From assembly GCA_947164605.1 (NCBI GenBank), contig CAMUXE010000013.1, positions 1 through 64,000 of the forward strand: DNA of 64,000 bases. The letters are read 5' to 3'. Position 1 is the stretch's first letter. Each line of letters opens with the position of its first letter. A program made the position numbers and the translations under genes. Below, piece after piece: positions 1 to 8,360 of this stretch. The notes below the pieces were generated by a model. It ran no database searches, was not told the origin of the DNA, and saw only the letters and a program-made list of their open reading frames with translations. This stretch comes from an uncultured Lachnospiraceae bacterium. Lineage in GTDB: Bacteria > Bacillota > Clostridia > Lachnospirales > Lachnospiraceae.

Positions 1-1400
1 ATGTGGGACAATTTCTCAACTATCTCAGCAAAATTCATACCATGTGATGATTTTACCAAAACATTGTCCCCTCTTTGAATATGTACATTTAAGTTGTCAA
101 AAAAGTCAGCCTTGCTGTCATAATGAGTCACCTTAAGATGCTTATTATCGCACTTCTTACACTCGTCAGATGCTCCGTCAGCCAAACTTTTTGCAAGATT
201 GCCTATAGCAACCAACTCATCAATCTTTTTATAGGCAAGATATCTTCCTACTTCATAGTGGAGCTCTCTCTCCTCTTTGCCAAGTTCAAACATATCTCCC
301 AAGATAGCTACTTTTCTGCCATCTGAGGCATCAAGAACATCAATAGAAGCTCTCATCGAACCTGGATTAGCATTGTAACAATCGTCCAATATGCAGAGTC
401 CGTTGGCTTCGATCAAGTTATTTCTTCCCTTAAGTGTAACTACATCACTGATTCCAGCAATAATCTGGTCAGAGCTAAGTCCCAAAATAGAGGCAACTGT
501 AGCCGCAGCAAGTGCATTGTAAACCATATGCCTACCAGGAATAGGAATGCTGACAGCAAAGTTAGCCAGTCCATCAGCTGGATTAAGCTGGTGGAACTCA
601 GCCTTCATACCCTTGAGTCCCAAGTTTTTTATATCTGTGGCATAGGCTCCCTCATGAGAATCGATGCCAAAGAAATAAGGTTTTCTTCCCTTAACTTCGC
701 CTACTGTTGAGAGCTTGTCATCATCTCCATTGAGAACAACATATCCTCCATCTTTCATAAAGCGGAACATATCTGTCTTTTCTTCTAAGATTCCATCCCT
801 AGTCTTTAAATTCTCAAGATGGCACTGACCAATATTTGTAATAACACAGATATCAGGGCTTACGATACTGGCAATCTTCTCCATATCTCCAAAGTGGCTT
901 ATACCAAGCTCAATCACAGCAACCTGATCATCTTCCTTAAGCCTAAAAACTGTGAGTGGAACTCCCAAATCATTATTGAAATTGCCCTCAGTCTTTAATA
1001 CCTTGTACTTCTTTTCAAGAACAGAAGCAATTGTCTCCTTAGTACTTGTCTTTCCAGCACTTCCACTTATGGCAACCACCTTTAGGTCTGTCATCTGCTC
1101 TCTATAAAACTTTGCAATCATTCTAAGGGCTGTGATTGTAGACTCAACCTGAATGTAAGGTCTAGTCTCTCCCTCAAGCTCAAGCTCTGATATGCAAACT
1201 AAAGCTCCTTTTTCAAAGCATTGGCCTATAAACTTATGTCCATCGCTTCTCTCACCCTTTATTGCAGCAAAAAGCCCATCTTTCTCAACCTGTCTTGAAT
1301 CAGTGGTGATAGAACTGATTTCCCTGTCAAGATATGATTCATCGCCGTGATATAGGCCATTGCAGGCGCTCACAAGGTTCTTAATACTTAAACCTTTCAT
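1..1400 (-). CDS. murF: UDP-N-acetylmuramoyl-tripeptide--D-Ala-D-Ala ligase, 3' end outside window
   Basis: The enzyme adds D-Ala-D-Ala to UDP-MurNAc-tripeptide, the last cytoplasmic step of peptidoglycan precursor synthesis. The frame is open from the ATG at 1400 to the left edge, about 466 codons, so only the extreme C-terminus is missing. Visible Mur-ligase features are an N-terminal substrate domain, the ATP loop SGSAGKTSTKET, the NFNNDLGVP segment, HLENLKTRDGILEEKTDMF, and a C-terminal domain with DDCYNANPGSM. It lies about 150 bp downstream of ddl, which makes the dipeptide it uses, so the two are probably co-transcribed. The identification is secure from motifs and context. Confidence 0.96.
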   Translation of the reverse strand, partial: MKGLSIKNLVSACNGLYHGDESYLDREISSITTDSRQVEKDGLFAAIKGERSDGHKFIGQCFEKGALVCISELELEGETRPYIQVESTITALRMIAKFYREQMTDLKVVAISGSAGKTSTKETIASVLEKKYKVLKTEGNFNNDLGVPLTVFRLKEDDQVAVIELGISHFGDMEKIASIVSPDICVITNIGQCHLENLKTRDGILEEKTDMFRFMKDGGYVVLNGDDDKLSTVGEVKGRKPYFFGIDSHEGAYATDIKNLGLKGMKAEFHQLNPADGLANFAVSIPIPGRHMVYNALAAATVASILGLSSDQIIAGISDVVTLKGRNNLIEANGLCILDDCYNANPGSMRASIDVLDASDGRKVAILGDMFELGKEERELHYEVGRYLAYKKIDELVAIGNLAKSLADGASDECKKCDNKHLKVTHYDSKADFFDNLNVHIQRGDNVLVKSSHGMNFAEIVEKLSH

Positions 1401-1553
1401 CTTTCCTCTTCTCTAACTTATTGAAATGCAAGCCCTAAAAAGCGCTTGCATCAATTAAGTATCTTATTATTTTAATTTTGTCTTGTAATTAATTATTGTG
1501 CTTTGCCCTCAATTAAGCATTTTAATATGCCTTAATTAAGTATTTAAAAGCCA
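1401..1553. other. AT-rich ddl-murF spacer
   Basis: The spacer contains several imperfect copies of a short AATTAAG(T/C)ATTT-like sequence around 1451-1550. No promoter or good terminator was identified. It may simply be degenerate AT-rich DNA inside the operon. Confidence 0.4.
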
Positions 1554-2588
1554 TTAATTATTGTACTTGTCCATTGAGCACTTGATAATCTTTTCTGTAA
1601 GCTCATCGTAAGACACGCCAATTGCAGCTGCTTCCTGCGGAATCAAGCTTGTTGGTGTCATTCCTGGCAAGCTGTTGATTTCAAGTACATACATCTCGCT
1701 GTCTTCTCTCATGAGAATGTCAACTCTAGAATATGTCTCAATACCTACTGCATTGCATGCTCTCACAGCTATGCTCTGCATTTTCTTGCTCTCTTCTTCT
1801 GTGATATCAGCAGGACAAGTCTCTTTAGTATTGCCTGAGTACTTGTTCTTATAATCATAAAAGCCTTCCAATGGCTCAATCTCAATAACTGGTAAAGCCT
1901 TGCCATCAATAACAGCAACAGAGAACTCTCTGCCCTTTACATACTCTTCAACCATAATCTGGTCTTCAAGTGAAAATGCAAGATCGAGAGCCTGCTTAAA
2001 GTCCTCCTCTTTGTTGACGATTGAAACACCAACAGAAGAACCACCGCAACATGGCTTTACAACACATGGAAATGGTACATACTCAATCTTATGTCCCTTT
2101 CTAAGAGTAATTCCCTTAGGCATAGGTACATCGTTCATAAGCAATACAGTCTTTGTGAGCTGCTTATCCATTGAAATAGCACTAGAGAGGTAACCTGTAC
2201 CTGTATATCTAATTCCTAAGAGGTCAAATGTAGCCTGAACCTTTCCGTCCTCGCCATTTGCTCCATGGAGTCCCATGAATACAATATCAGCTGCCTTGCA
2301 ATAGTCCAAAACATTCTTACCAAAGAATGCTTCTCTATTTTCTTCTCTTCTAGCAGCCTCATCAACTACTGACTTTGTCTTAGCTTTAAGCTCATCTGCA
2401 AGCTTTGCCAAATCATTGTCAGCATTAAAGAAAGCCTCGCTGTTTTCATACTCGTCACTTCCAAGAAATACATCAATCATATTGGCCTTATGACCGTTTC
2501 TTCTGAGTGATTCACAAATCATTCTTCCTGATACGATTGAGATATCTCTCTCTGTGCTAGTTCCACCAGCAATAACTGTTATATTCAT
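1554..2588 (-). CDS. ddl: D-alanine--D-alanine ligase
   Basis: This ATP-grasp enzyme joins two D-alanines for peptidoglycan. The 344-residue length is normal. The N-terminal phosphate-loop region reads VIAGGTSTERDISIVSG, the central ATP-grasp lid carries KPCCGGSSVGVSIV, followed by EEYVKGREFSVAV, and the C-terminus has VLEINSLPGMTPTSLIPQEA with the metal-binding Glu and Asn. GGAGG sits six bases before the ATG. It follows a DUF1653 gene by 12 bp and precedes murF. The GGTSTERD opening differs from the usual GG-S-EHE form, so it may represent a divergent clostridial Ddl subgroup, but the active-site motifs look intact. Confidence 0.95.
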   Translation of the reverse strand: MNITVIAGGTSTERDISIVSGRMICESLRRNGHKANMIDVFLGSDEYENSEAFFNADNDLAKLADELKAKTKSVVDEAARREENREAFFGKNVLDYCKAADIVFMGLHGANGEDGKVQATFDLLGIRYTGTGYLSSAISMDKQLTKTVLLMNDVPMPKGITLRKGHKIEYVPFPCVVKPCCGGSSVGVSIVNKEEDFKQALDLAFSLEDQIMVEEYVKGREFSVAVIDGKALPVIEIEPLEGFYDYKNKYSGNTKETCPADITEEESKKMQSIAVRACNAVGIETYSRVDILMREDSEMYVLEINSLPGMTPTSLIPQEAAAIGVSYDELTEKIIKCSMDKYNN

Positions 2589-2600
2589 ACTTCCTCCAAA

Positions 2601-3254
2601 TCACCTTAATCTGCTGCCTTCAAAGTGTGCCCTTGTAGCAACAAGTTTTTTTATCTGATTAAACTGTGCAGATAAGTCTCCCTCACTGACTTCAGTGTCA
2701 AGGCTTACTGCAAGATCATCAATCAATTTTTGATCAAGCTGACCTCTAAAATTGTTTAGGAGGTTATATTTGTCCTCCATAGAGTCAGCATCTAGAAAAT
2801 CTAACAAGAAAGGATTGATCATTCCCTCTCCTGACTCATCCTGGTCTAAATCATGTTCCAAGACTGACTCTTCAAAATCAGCCTTGTCTTCATAATCAGC
2901 GCTGGTCTTAGGCTCTGCTGCTGACTCTGAAGATGTCTTAAACTCAGGCTCTTCATTCTTTATTTCCACAGGCTCCTCAAGTCTTGTAAGTCTTGCCTGC
3001 TCCACTTCCTTGACATCAACTTCTTCAAAACGATATTTTTGCTTAACGTCAGGGTACTTTACATGGTCAACCTCACTCATAAACATTGAAAAAGGCCTTA
3101 CGTAGAGCTCATAAGTTCCGTAAAGCGCTTGATATAAAACCATTTTTTCTTTAGTTTCTGAGTGAATACAAGTTCCCTTAACCTGATAGTACTTATTTTT
3201 AAAATGTCTGTAAAAGCCCATTACATGGACCTGTCTTACGAAATTGTCTTCCAT
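2601..3254 (-). CDS. DUF1653 domain protein with acidic C-terminal tail
   Basis: The first 70 or so residues match the small DUF1653 fold: VMGFYRHFKNKYYQVKG, then LYQALYGTYELYVRPFSMF. The biochemical role of the family is unknown. Residues about 85-170 are a low-complexity region rich in Glu, Asp, Ser and Lys, probably disordered, and the rest is helical. Stand-alone DUF1653 proteins are often only about 70 residues, so this 217-residue form is extended. The start has AGTGAGG upstream. It is tightly packed between the phospholipase-like gene (9 bp upstream) and ddl (12 bp downstream), so it is expressed with cell-wall genes, but I cannot infer a function. Confidence 0.8.
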   Translation of the reverse strand: MEDNFVRQVHVMGFYRHFKNKYYQVKGTCIHSETKEKMVLYQALYGTYELYVRPFSMFMSEVDHVKYPDVKQKYRFEEVDVKEVEQARLTRLEEPVEIKNEEPEFKTSSESAAEPKTSADYEDKADFEESVLEHDLDQDESGEGMINPFLLDFLDADSMEDKYNLLNNFRGQLDQKLIDDLAVSLDTEVSEGDLSAQFNQIKKLVATRAHFEGSRLR

Positions 3255-3263
3255 AGATCAACC

Positions 3264-3860
3264 TCACTGTATGCACAGTTTGCTCGAATGATTTAAAAGA
3301 AGGCTCTGACATATATTCAAAACAGCCACAACAACTACATAGCATATAGATACAATAAAGCTACAATCGTTCTTTAAGGACTTCTCTTCTTTCAAGTAAA
3401 GCTCGTGCTTTGATTTAATATAATCCAAAATCATAGATGGAGTCTTAAGTTTAAGAACTGCTTCTTTATCAACAACAACACTGTTGCCTCTGACATATTC
3501 CTTTAAAGAAGTCTTTAAATACTTCTCATAAAGGCAGTGATCCTTGAGATTGCCAAGATAGATGCTATTGTGCGGATATGTAAAGTAGTCTGCTATATAG
3601 TGAGTAATCTCGCCCAATTTCACACAATAGTCTGTACTGATTCTTCTAAACTCCTCAGAAGATTTTACAGTGCAATCACTTATAAACTTGCTCAAAAGGT
3701 CAAATGTTTCATCAATATTGTGCTTTGTAGTAATAAATGATGGTTTACAATCAGGAAGCACACTACCGATTATAAAGGCCTTTCTGTGACAATCCAAAAT
3801 TTCACTAGGAACATTAGTTGCTAAAAATCTCGACAACTCAATATGTGACTTTTTTCTCAT
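3264..3860 (-). CDS. zinc-dependent phospholipase C-like protein
   Basis: A 198-residue protein resembling the Zn_dep_PLPC family, seen in HIELSRFLA near the N-terminus, GSVLPDCKPSF, and HYIADYFTYPHNS with His and Asp residues placed as metal ligands. Unlike secreted clostridial phospholipase C it has no signal peptide, so it is probably cytoplasmic or membrane-associated and its substrate is unknown. The last 30 residues are hydrophobic (CSFIVSICYVVVVAVLNICQ), a possible C-terminal anchor. GAGG lies before the ATG. It is the first gene of a likely run through DUF1653, ddl and murF. Confidence 0.75.
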   Translation of the reverse strand: MRKKSHIELSRFLATNVPSEILDCHRKAFIIGSVLPDCKPSFITTKHNIDETFDLLSKFISDCTVKSSEEFRRISTDYCVKLGEITHYIADYFTYPHNSIYLGNLKDHCLYEKYLKTSLKEYVRGNSVVVDKEAVLKLKTPSMILDYIKSKHELYLKEEKSLKNDCSFIVSICYVVVVAVLNICQSLLLNHSSKLCIQ

Positions 3861-3917
3861 GATTTATCCTCTTTAAAAACAGGACCTTAGACTACTACTT
3901 TATTCTATATCTAAAAA

Positions 3918-3955
3918 GGCCGAATTACAAGCATTTTTACTGCCTGCAATTCAGC
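3918..3955 (-). terminator. intrinsic terminator after SGNH hydrolase gene
   Basis: A long stem (GGCTGAATTGCAGGC with TGCTTGTAATTCGGCC, minor mismatches) is followed on the minus strand by TTTTTAG. It separates the SGNH gene from the phospholipase-ddl-murF group. Confidence 0.75.
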
Positions 3956-4014
3956 CTGTCTCATTTCATATCACAAAAGCATCAGCCAAAGCCTCTCCCT
4001 ATGTCAAAAAAGCC

Positions 4015-4635
4015 TCAGTCAAGGTTCTTTACTATCTCATAAACCGCATCAGCTAGGGCTGCATGACCTTCCTCAGTCAGATGTTCCCTGTCAACCTCGC
4101 TAGGCTCTGCAACCTGAGCCGCATCAAGGAAGAGGCAGCCGTATCTTTCAGCGAGGTCTCTATAGGCATCAGCAAGTCCCTTCGACACCTCAACAGAATT
4201 GTCATCAAACTCAGGATCAAAGCCAGGATGGCCAACTCCCTCACCCAGATGAATTGGAGATATAATTAAAATTCTCTGATTATTGCCTGTGACCTGCCTT
4301 GTGAGGATTATCAATCTCTCAAGTCCTCTGGCAATTGTTCCAGCCGAGTTGTTAAATCTAGCCTTGCAATCGTTAGTTCCAAGCATAATTGTCACAAGAG
4401 ACACTGGTCTGTGTGATTCAAGAACCACACCAAGATTGTCAATTCCTCTTCTGCCAGTTCTAATCTCATCGTCAAAGACAGTTGTTCTTCCGCACAGTCC
4501 CTCATCTATAACCCTGTATGAATCTCCCAGCTTCTTGTCTAAAAGCCTTGTCCAGCGTGTATTTTCATCATATCTGCCAAAGCCGCCTGGTATATATCCA
4601 TATGTATTTGAATCACCGTAAACTAAAATTTCCAT
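4015..4635 (-). CDS. SGNH/GDSL-family hydrolase (arylesterase-like)
   Basis: A serine esterase of the SGNH superfamily. Block I is VYGDSNTYGY with the nucleophile Ser, block II contains the oxyanion Gly in IDEGLCGRTTV, block III is MLGTNDCKARF with the Asn, and block V is DREHLTEEGH with the Asp/His pair. There is no signal peptide, so it is cytoplasmic. The ATG at 4635 is chosen because GAGAGG lies seven bases before it; a possible start 15 bases upstream has no ribosome site. The natural substrate is unknown; relatives hydrolyse small acyl or aryl esters. Confidence 0.85.
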   Translation of the reverse strand: MEILVYGDSNTYGYIPGGFGRYDENTRWTRLLDKKLGDSYRVIDEGLCGRTTVFDDEIRTGRRGIDNLGVVLESHRPVSLVTIMLGTNDCKARFNNSAGTIARGLERLIILTRQVTGNNQRILIISPIHLGEGVGHPGFDPEFDDNSVEVSKGLADAYRDLAERYGCLFLDAAQVAEPSEVDREHLTEEGHAALADAVYEIVKNLD

Positions 4636-4737
4636 AATATTTCCTCTCACTATTTCAAAACAAAATCACTTGTCTTTCGACTAAATTATAGTAACACTTA
4701 TTTTGGATAAAAGGAAATACCTAAAATAAATTAAAAA

Positions 4738-4754
4738 TTATAGGCTAAGCCTAT
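4738..4754 (-). terminator. terminator after rsmH
   Basis: The near-perfect palindrome TATAGGC-TTA-GCCTATA is followed on the minus strand by ATTTTTAATTT, about 85 bases after the rsmH stop. Confidence 0.55.
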
Positions 4755-4838
4755 AGCTTATTTCATTTGGCCTTAATAATTTGCTTTCTGCATCAAAGCC
4801 AATTTCTTTAATGTCTTTCTGACTCAAAGCTCATTTCA

Positions 4839-5939
4839 TTAAGCCTTTATAGCCCATCTGAGCTTGGTAGATCTGGCTCTAGGATTGATATAGCACTCAT
4901 CCCTGCCCGGTCTTATAACATCTTCGGAAACTTCTTCAAAAAGGCCATCCTTCAAACCTGACTTAAATGCTTTCTTGACCAGCCTGTCCTCACCAGAATG
5001 GAAAGTCAACACGCAGACCCTAGCTCCAGGATTGAGCACATCAGGCAACTTCTCAAGGAACTCATAGAGGACATCAAGCTCAGAATTAACATCTATACGC
5101 AAGGCCTGAAAAGTTCTAGCCAGAGCCTTTCTAGTCTCGTCTTCTCGGACATCTTTAGGCAGTCTCACCAAAGCCTTCTCAACAAGGGCCTTGAGTTCCA
5201 TAGTGGTCTCAATGCTCTCCCTCTTTCTCTTGGCATCGGCTATAGCCTTAGCAATCTCGCCAGCATATATCTCATCTGAATTCTCAATCAGCATATTCTC
5301 TATCTCGTCCTGACTCAGCTCCTTAAGTCTTTCTGCAGCACTTATTCCACTCTCAGGATCAAGTCTTAAGTCCAAAGGACCGTCAAACTTGTACGAAAAT
5401 CCCCTCTCAGGATTATCAAGCTGCATAGAGGATACTCCAAGATCAGCCATAAGGAAGTCAAACTTGCCATACTGAGCTGCAACCTGGTCTATATTTCTGA
5501 AATTGGTATGAATAGCCGTAAAATCGTCATCTGTAAAGCCTCTATCAGCAATTCTTTGCTTGGTCTTAACAATTTCAATCGAGTCAACATCAAGAGAATA
5601 GAGATGTCCAGTGTGATTAAGTTTCTTTAAAATCTCAGTCGTATGGCCTCCGTATCCAAGAGTACAGTCAAGTCCTTTCTGACCTTCCTTAATATCTAGA
5701 TGCTCCAAGATTTCAGCCACCATAATTGGAATATGCATTCCCGCTGGTGTTGAACCCTTGCTTATAACCTTTTCTACTGTATCCTTGTATTTCTCCGGAT
5801 TTCTCTCCTTGTATTTTTCCTCGAACTTCCTTGGATACTTGCCGCTATAGTGGGCTCTCCTCTTGTGAATAGGCTTGTCACCAGCAGAAGCTGCTGCCTT
5901 CTCTACATTTGCACAAACCTTAGTCTTCTTGTCTTCCAA
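4839..5939 (-). CDS. rsmH: 16S rRNA (cytosine1402-N4)-methyltransferase
   Basis: It methylates N4 of C1402 in 16S rRNA using SAM. The conserved part starts around residue 69 with HIPIMVAEIL and includes LDCTLGYGGHTTEIL (SAM loop), FLMADLGVSSMQLD, ERGFSYKFDGPLDLRLD and a C-terminal FHSGEDRLVKKAFK with RSTKLRWA. Family members are about 310 residues; this one has a basic extension of roughly 67 residues rich in Lys, Arg and Glu. The start appears to be TTG at 5939 with AAGGAG six bases before it, three bases after the GGDEF gene stop. An internal Met at residue 68 would give a standard-size protein but lacks a clear ribosome site. Confidence 0.95.
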   Translation of the reverse strand: MEDKKTKVCANVEKAAASAGDKPIHKRRAHYSGKYPRKFEEKYKERNPEKYKDTVEKVISKGSTPAGMHIPIMVAEILEHLDIKEGQKGLDCTLGYGGHTTEILKKLNHTGHLYSLDVDSIEIVKTKQRIADRGFTDDDFTAIHTNFRNIDQVAAQYGKFDFLMADLGVSSMQLDNPERGFSYKFDGPLDLRLDPESGISAAERLKELSQDEIENMLIENSDEIYAGEIAKAIADAKRKRESIETTMELKALVEKALVRLPKDVREDETRKALARTFQALRIDVNSELDVLYEFLEKLPDVLNPGARVCVLTFHSGEDRLVKKAFKSGLKDGLFEEVSEDVIRPGRDECYINPRARSTKLRWAIKA

Positions 5940-5942
5940 AAA

Positions 5943-7238
5943 TTACTCCTTTATATCGCTTAGCATGCGGTCTCTTCCGCTATTTTTAGCCTTATACAAA
6001 AGTATGTCTGCTCTCTTTAAAATTATGTTAGAAGTCTCTGCCTCGTCAACCTTTGTAAGGCCGGCTGAAACTGTAATCTTAATAGACTCATCTTTTAGCT
6101 TAATCTCTTTATTTCTAACCTCTTCAAGAATCTCATTAAGCATATCATAAGCCTTTTCCTGACTGACCTTGTTATAGACAAGCAGAAACTCTTCACCGCC
6201 CCATCTGGCAATAAAGCCCTTGCCAACCATCTGAGTTTTCAGAACCTTGGCAAATTCCTTAAGAACTATATCACCGGCATCATGACCATAATTGTCATTC
6301 ACCTGTTTAAAGAAGTCAATATCACAGATTCCCACGGCAAATCTTACGCCAGAAGTTTTCAATTCTGCCAGTGCCGCATTTAACTTCTTTTCACCGCTGA
6401 GACGGTTATTAATCTGGGTCAGTGTATCAAGTTCAATCATGCCCCTCAAGCTTTTTCTCATGATTTGAACTGAATTTGCCATCTCACCAATCTCGTCTTT
6501 TCTTCCTATTATCTTCGAGCTAGGTTCTGTCTCTAGTTTTCCCTTACTTATGTCTTCACACACCTCATTCAACTCTCTGATATCCCTAATCATGCCCTTA
6601 TTACCCTTAATGATAAAGCTTGCAATAAGGAGCATGCTTCCAAGGATTATAAAGATAACCGGATAGAGCTTGGATAAGACATATTTTTCGACTTTATCTG
6701 CCGACTCCATAACTCCAATCATGCCAAATATGCTTCCATCAGAGTTGTATATAGGCTCATAGTGGCCAAAATACTTCTTTCCATCCACCTCAATATTGTC
6801 ATAGAACTTAATCTGACCATTGACAAAAACTGAGCTTGACACATTACTGCCTATCTTGCTTCCAACTCTTCTGTTGCCATCAGAATCCTTGAGAGTTGTG
6901 ATTACTCTCATATCTTTGTAAAAGACAGTGAGGTCTATATCATTGTCCTTGCAAATTTGGTCTATGTATTCATAATTGTTATTGAGCAAGGTATCGCCCT
7001 TATATATGGCAATCTTATCATCTCCAACTTTTCTATAATCTCCAGGATACTTCAAATCCAAAAGTTCAAGATAAAGATTAGCATTGTCATCGAGCTGTTT
7101 TTCAATCTCATGTACTACCGAAGTGCTTGCAAGCCTAAATGAGGCAATAAGCAAGACAACAAGACAGAAAAATAGAGGTGTCATAGTTATCAAAAGTGTT
7201 TTTTTATAGAGGCCGTGTTTACGATTATCCTTCTCCAT
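5943..7238 (-). CDS. membrane diguanylate cyclase (Cache-like sensor, HAMP, GGDEF)
   Basis: It is predicted to make cyclic di-GMP in response to an extracellular signal. A first transmembrane helix (about 14-34) is followed by a ~150-residue extracytoplasmic domain resembling a single Cache sensor (YDNIEVDGKKYFGHYEPIYN), a second helix (about 193-211), a HAMP linker (DIRELNEVCEDISKGKLE) and a C-terminal GGDEF domain with the active-site form RWGGEEF. The substrate-binding DIDFFKQVNDNYGHDAGD is intact. No RxxD inhibitory site is seen just before GGEEF, so product inhibition may be absent. It sits three bases upstream of rsmH. Confidence 0.93.
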   Translation of the reverse strand: MEKDNRKHGLYKKTLLITMTPLFFCLVVLLIASFRLASTSVVHEIEKQLDDNANLYLELLDLKYPGDYRKVGDDKIAIYKGDTLLNNNYEYIDQICKDNDIDLTVFYKDMRVITTLKDSDGNRRVGSKIGSNVSSSVFVNGQIKFYDNIEVDGKKYFGHYEPIYNSDGSIFGMIGVMESADKVEKYVLSKLYPVIFIILGSMLLIASFIIKGNKGMIRDIRELNEVCEDISKGKLETEPSSKIIGRKDEIGEMANSVQIMRKSLRGMIELDTLTQINNRLSGEKKLNAALAELKTSGVRFAVGICDIDFFKQVNDNYGHDAGDIVLKEFAKVLKTQMVGKGFIARWGGEEFLLVYNKVSQEKAYDMLNEILEEVRNKEIKLKDESIKITVSAGLTKVDEAETSNIILKRADILLYKAKNSGRDRMLSDIKE

Positions 7239-7290
7239 ACAAACTCCCTATCATACTTATCATAATTATCATAATATCATGATTTCACGC

Positions 7291-8169
7291 TTACTTAAGC
7301 TGTCTGTGGCATTCCTTCAAGGCGTCCAGCACACTCACAGGCACTCTCATATTCCCCTTGCCTACGCCAAGGTCTATATCAGGTTTATTGGCCCCATGAA
7401 AATCCGAGCCGCCCGAAATCAAAAGTCCCATCTCATCAGCCAATTCCTTGACATAGATCTGATCCTTCTCCTTATGAGTTGAGTAAATAGCCTCCACAGC
7501 ACTGATGCCTGCTGTCTTTAAAGCTTTCATCATATCTCTTAACTCTTGGTCATCCTTCTTATAAAGCAGAGGATGAGCCAAAACCGCCAATCCACCATTA
7601 TGTCTTATAATCTCAATTCCCTTGACAGCATCTATTTTAACCCTGGGAATATAGCAAGGCTTATTATCAGCCAGGTAGTTTCTAAAGACTTCCTTTTTCG
7701 TGTTAACATAGCCTTTTTTTACTATGTAATCAGCAAAATTTGCCCTTGTGATAACTGCCCCCTTATAAATTTCGATCATTTCATCGTAGTCGACCATAAT
7801 TCCATAATCGGCAAATCTTAAGGCCATCTTTCTGTTTCTGGCCTCCCTCTCCTCATTCATCTCTTCAAGAATCTTTTTCATATGCTGATCCTGAATATCT
7901 AGGAAAAGGCCAACTATGTGAATTTCACCGTCCTTATAATCGCAGGCAAGCTCACAGCCAGGTATAAGTTCAAGTCCCACTTCGCAAGCCCTATTCTTTG
8001 CCCTTTCAATCCCACTAAAAGTGTCATGATCTGTCAAAGCAATGGCTTTCAAGCCCTTATCATGTGCTAAATCTACTACTTCTTCAGGGCTAAAGCTGCC
8101 ATCCGAACATGTTGAGTGAACATGAAGATCAACCATGCCTTCTAAATCTGTAAACAACTTATCTTCCAT
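7291..8169 (-). CDS. PHP-domain phosphoesterase (TrpH/YciV-like)
   Basis: The PHP metal site is visible in DLHVHSTCSDGSFSPEE, ALTDHDTFSGI, the central HNGGLAVLAHPLLY and the C-terminal SGGSDFHGANKPDI. Relatives such as E. coli YciV/RNase AM remove phosphate from 3',5'-bisphosphonucleotides or trim RNA 5' ends. The 292-residue length fits this group and not the larger polymerase-associated PHP domains. It is preceded by AGGACG and runs toward the GGDEF gene with a 52-bp gap. The exact substrate is inferred from family only. Confidence 0.88.
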   Translation of the reverse strand: MEDKLFTDLEGMVDLHVHSTCSDGSFSPEEVVDLAHDKGLKAIALTDHDTFSGIERAKNRACEVGLELIPGCELACDYKDGEIHIVGLFLDIQDQHMKKILEEMNEEREARNRKMALRFADYGIMVDYDEMIEIYKGAVITRANFADYIVKKGYVNTKKEVFRNYLADNKPCYIPRVKIDAVKGIEIIRHNGGLAVLAHPLLYKKDDQELRDMMKALKTAGISAVEAIYSTHKEKDQIYVKELADEMGLLISGGSDFHGANKPDIDLGVGKGNMRVPVSVLDALKECHRQLK

Positions 8170-8272
8170 TTTGTTCGTCCTCTTAAACTATATTGACTCT
8201 ATAGAATTATAATATAGTCTAGCTCTAATTTAGTAATAATTTTACACTTTTAGCTATTTTTAGTCAATTTAA

Positions 8273-8300
8273 GAGCCGAGCAAAAAAACTTGCTCGGCTC
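8273..8300. terminator. hairpin between PHP gene and AICAR transformylase gene
   Basis: The perfect 11-bp stem GAGCCGAGCAA/TTGCTCGGCTC with a 6-base A-rich loop lies after the stop of the purO-purH pair. The U-tract is weak on both strands, so it may be a terminator or an mRNA 3'-end stabiliser. Confidence 0.55.
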
Positions 8301-8360
8301 AGATAATTAGGCTTTTATACAATTTTTTCAAATAATAAAAAAGCAAATATTCACTTAAAA

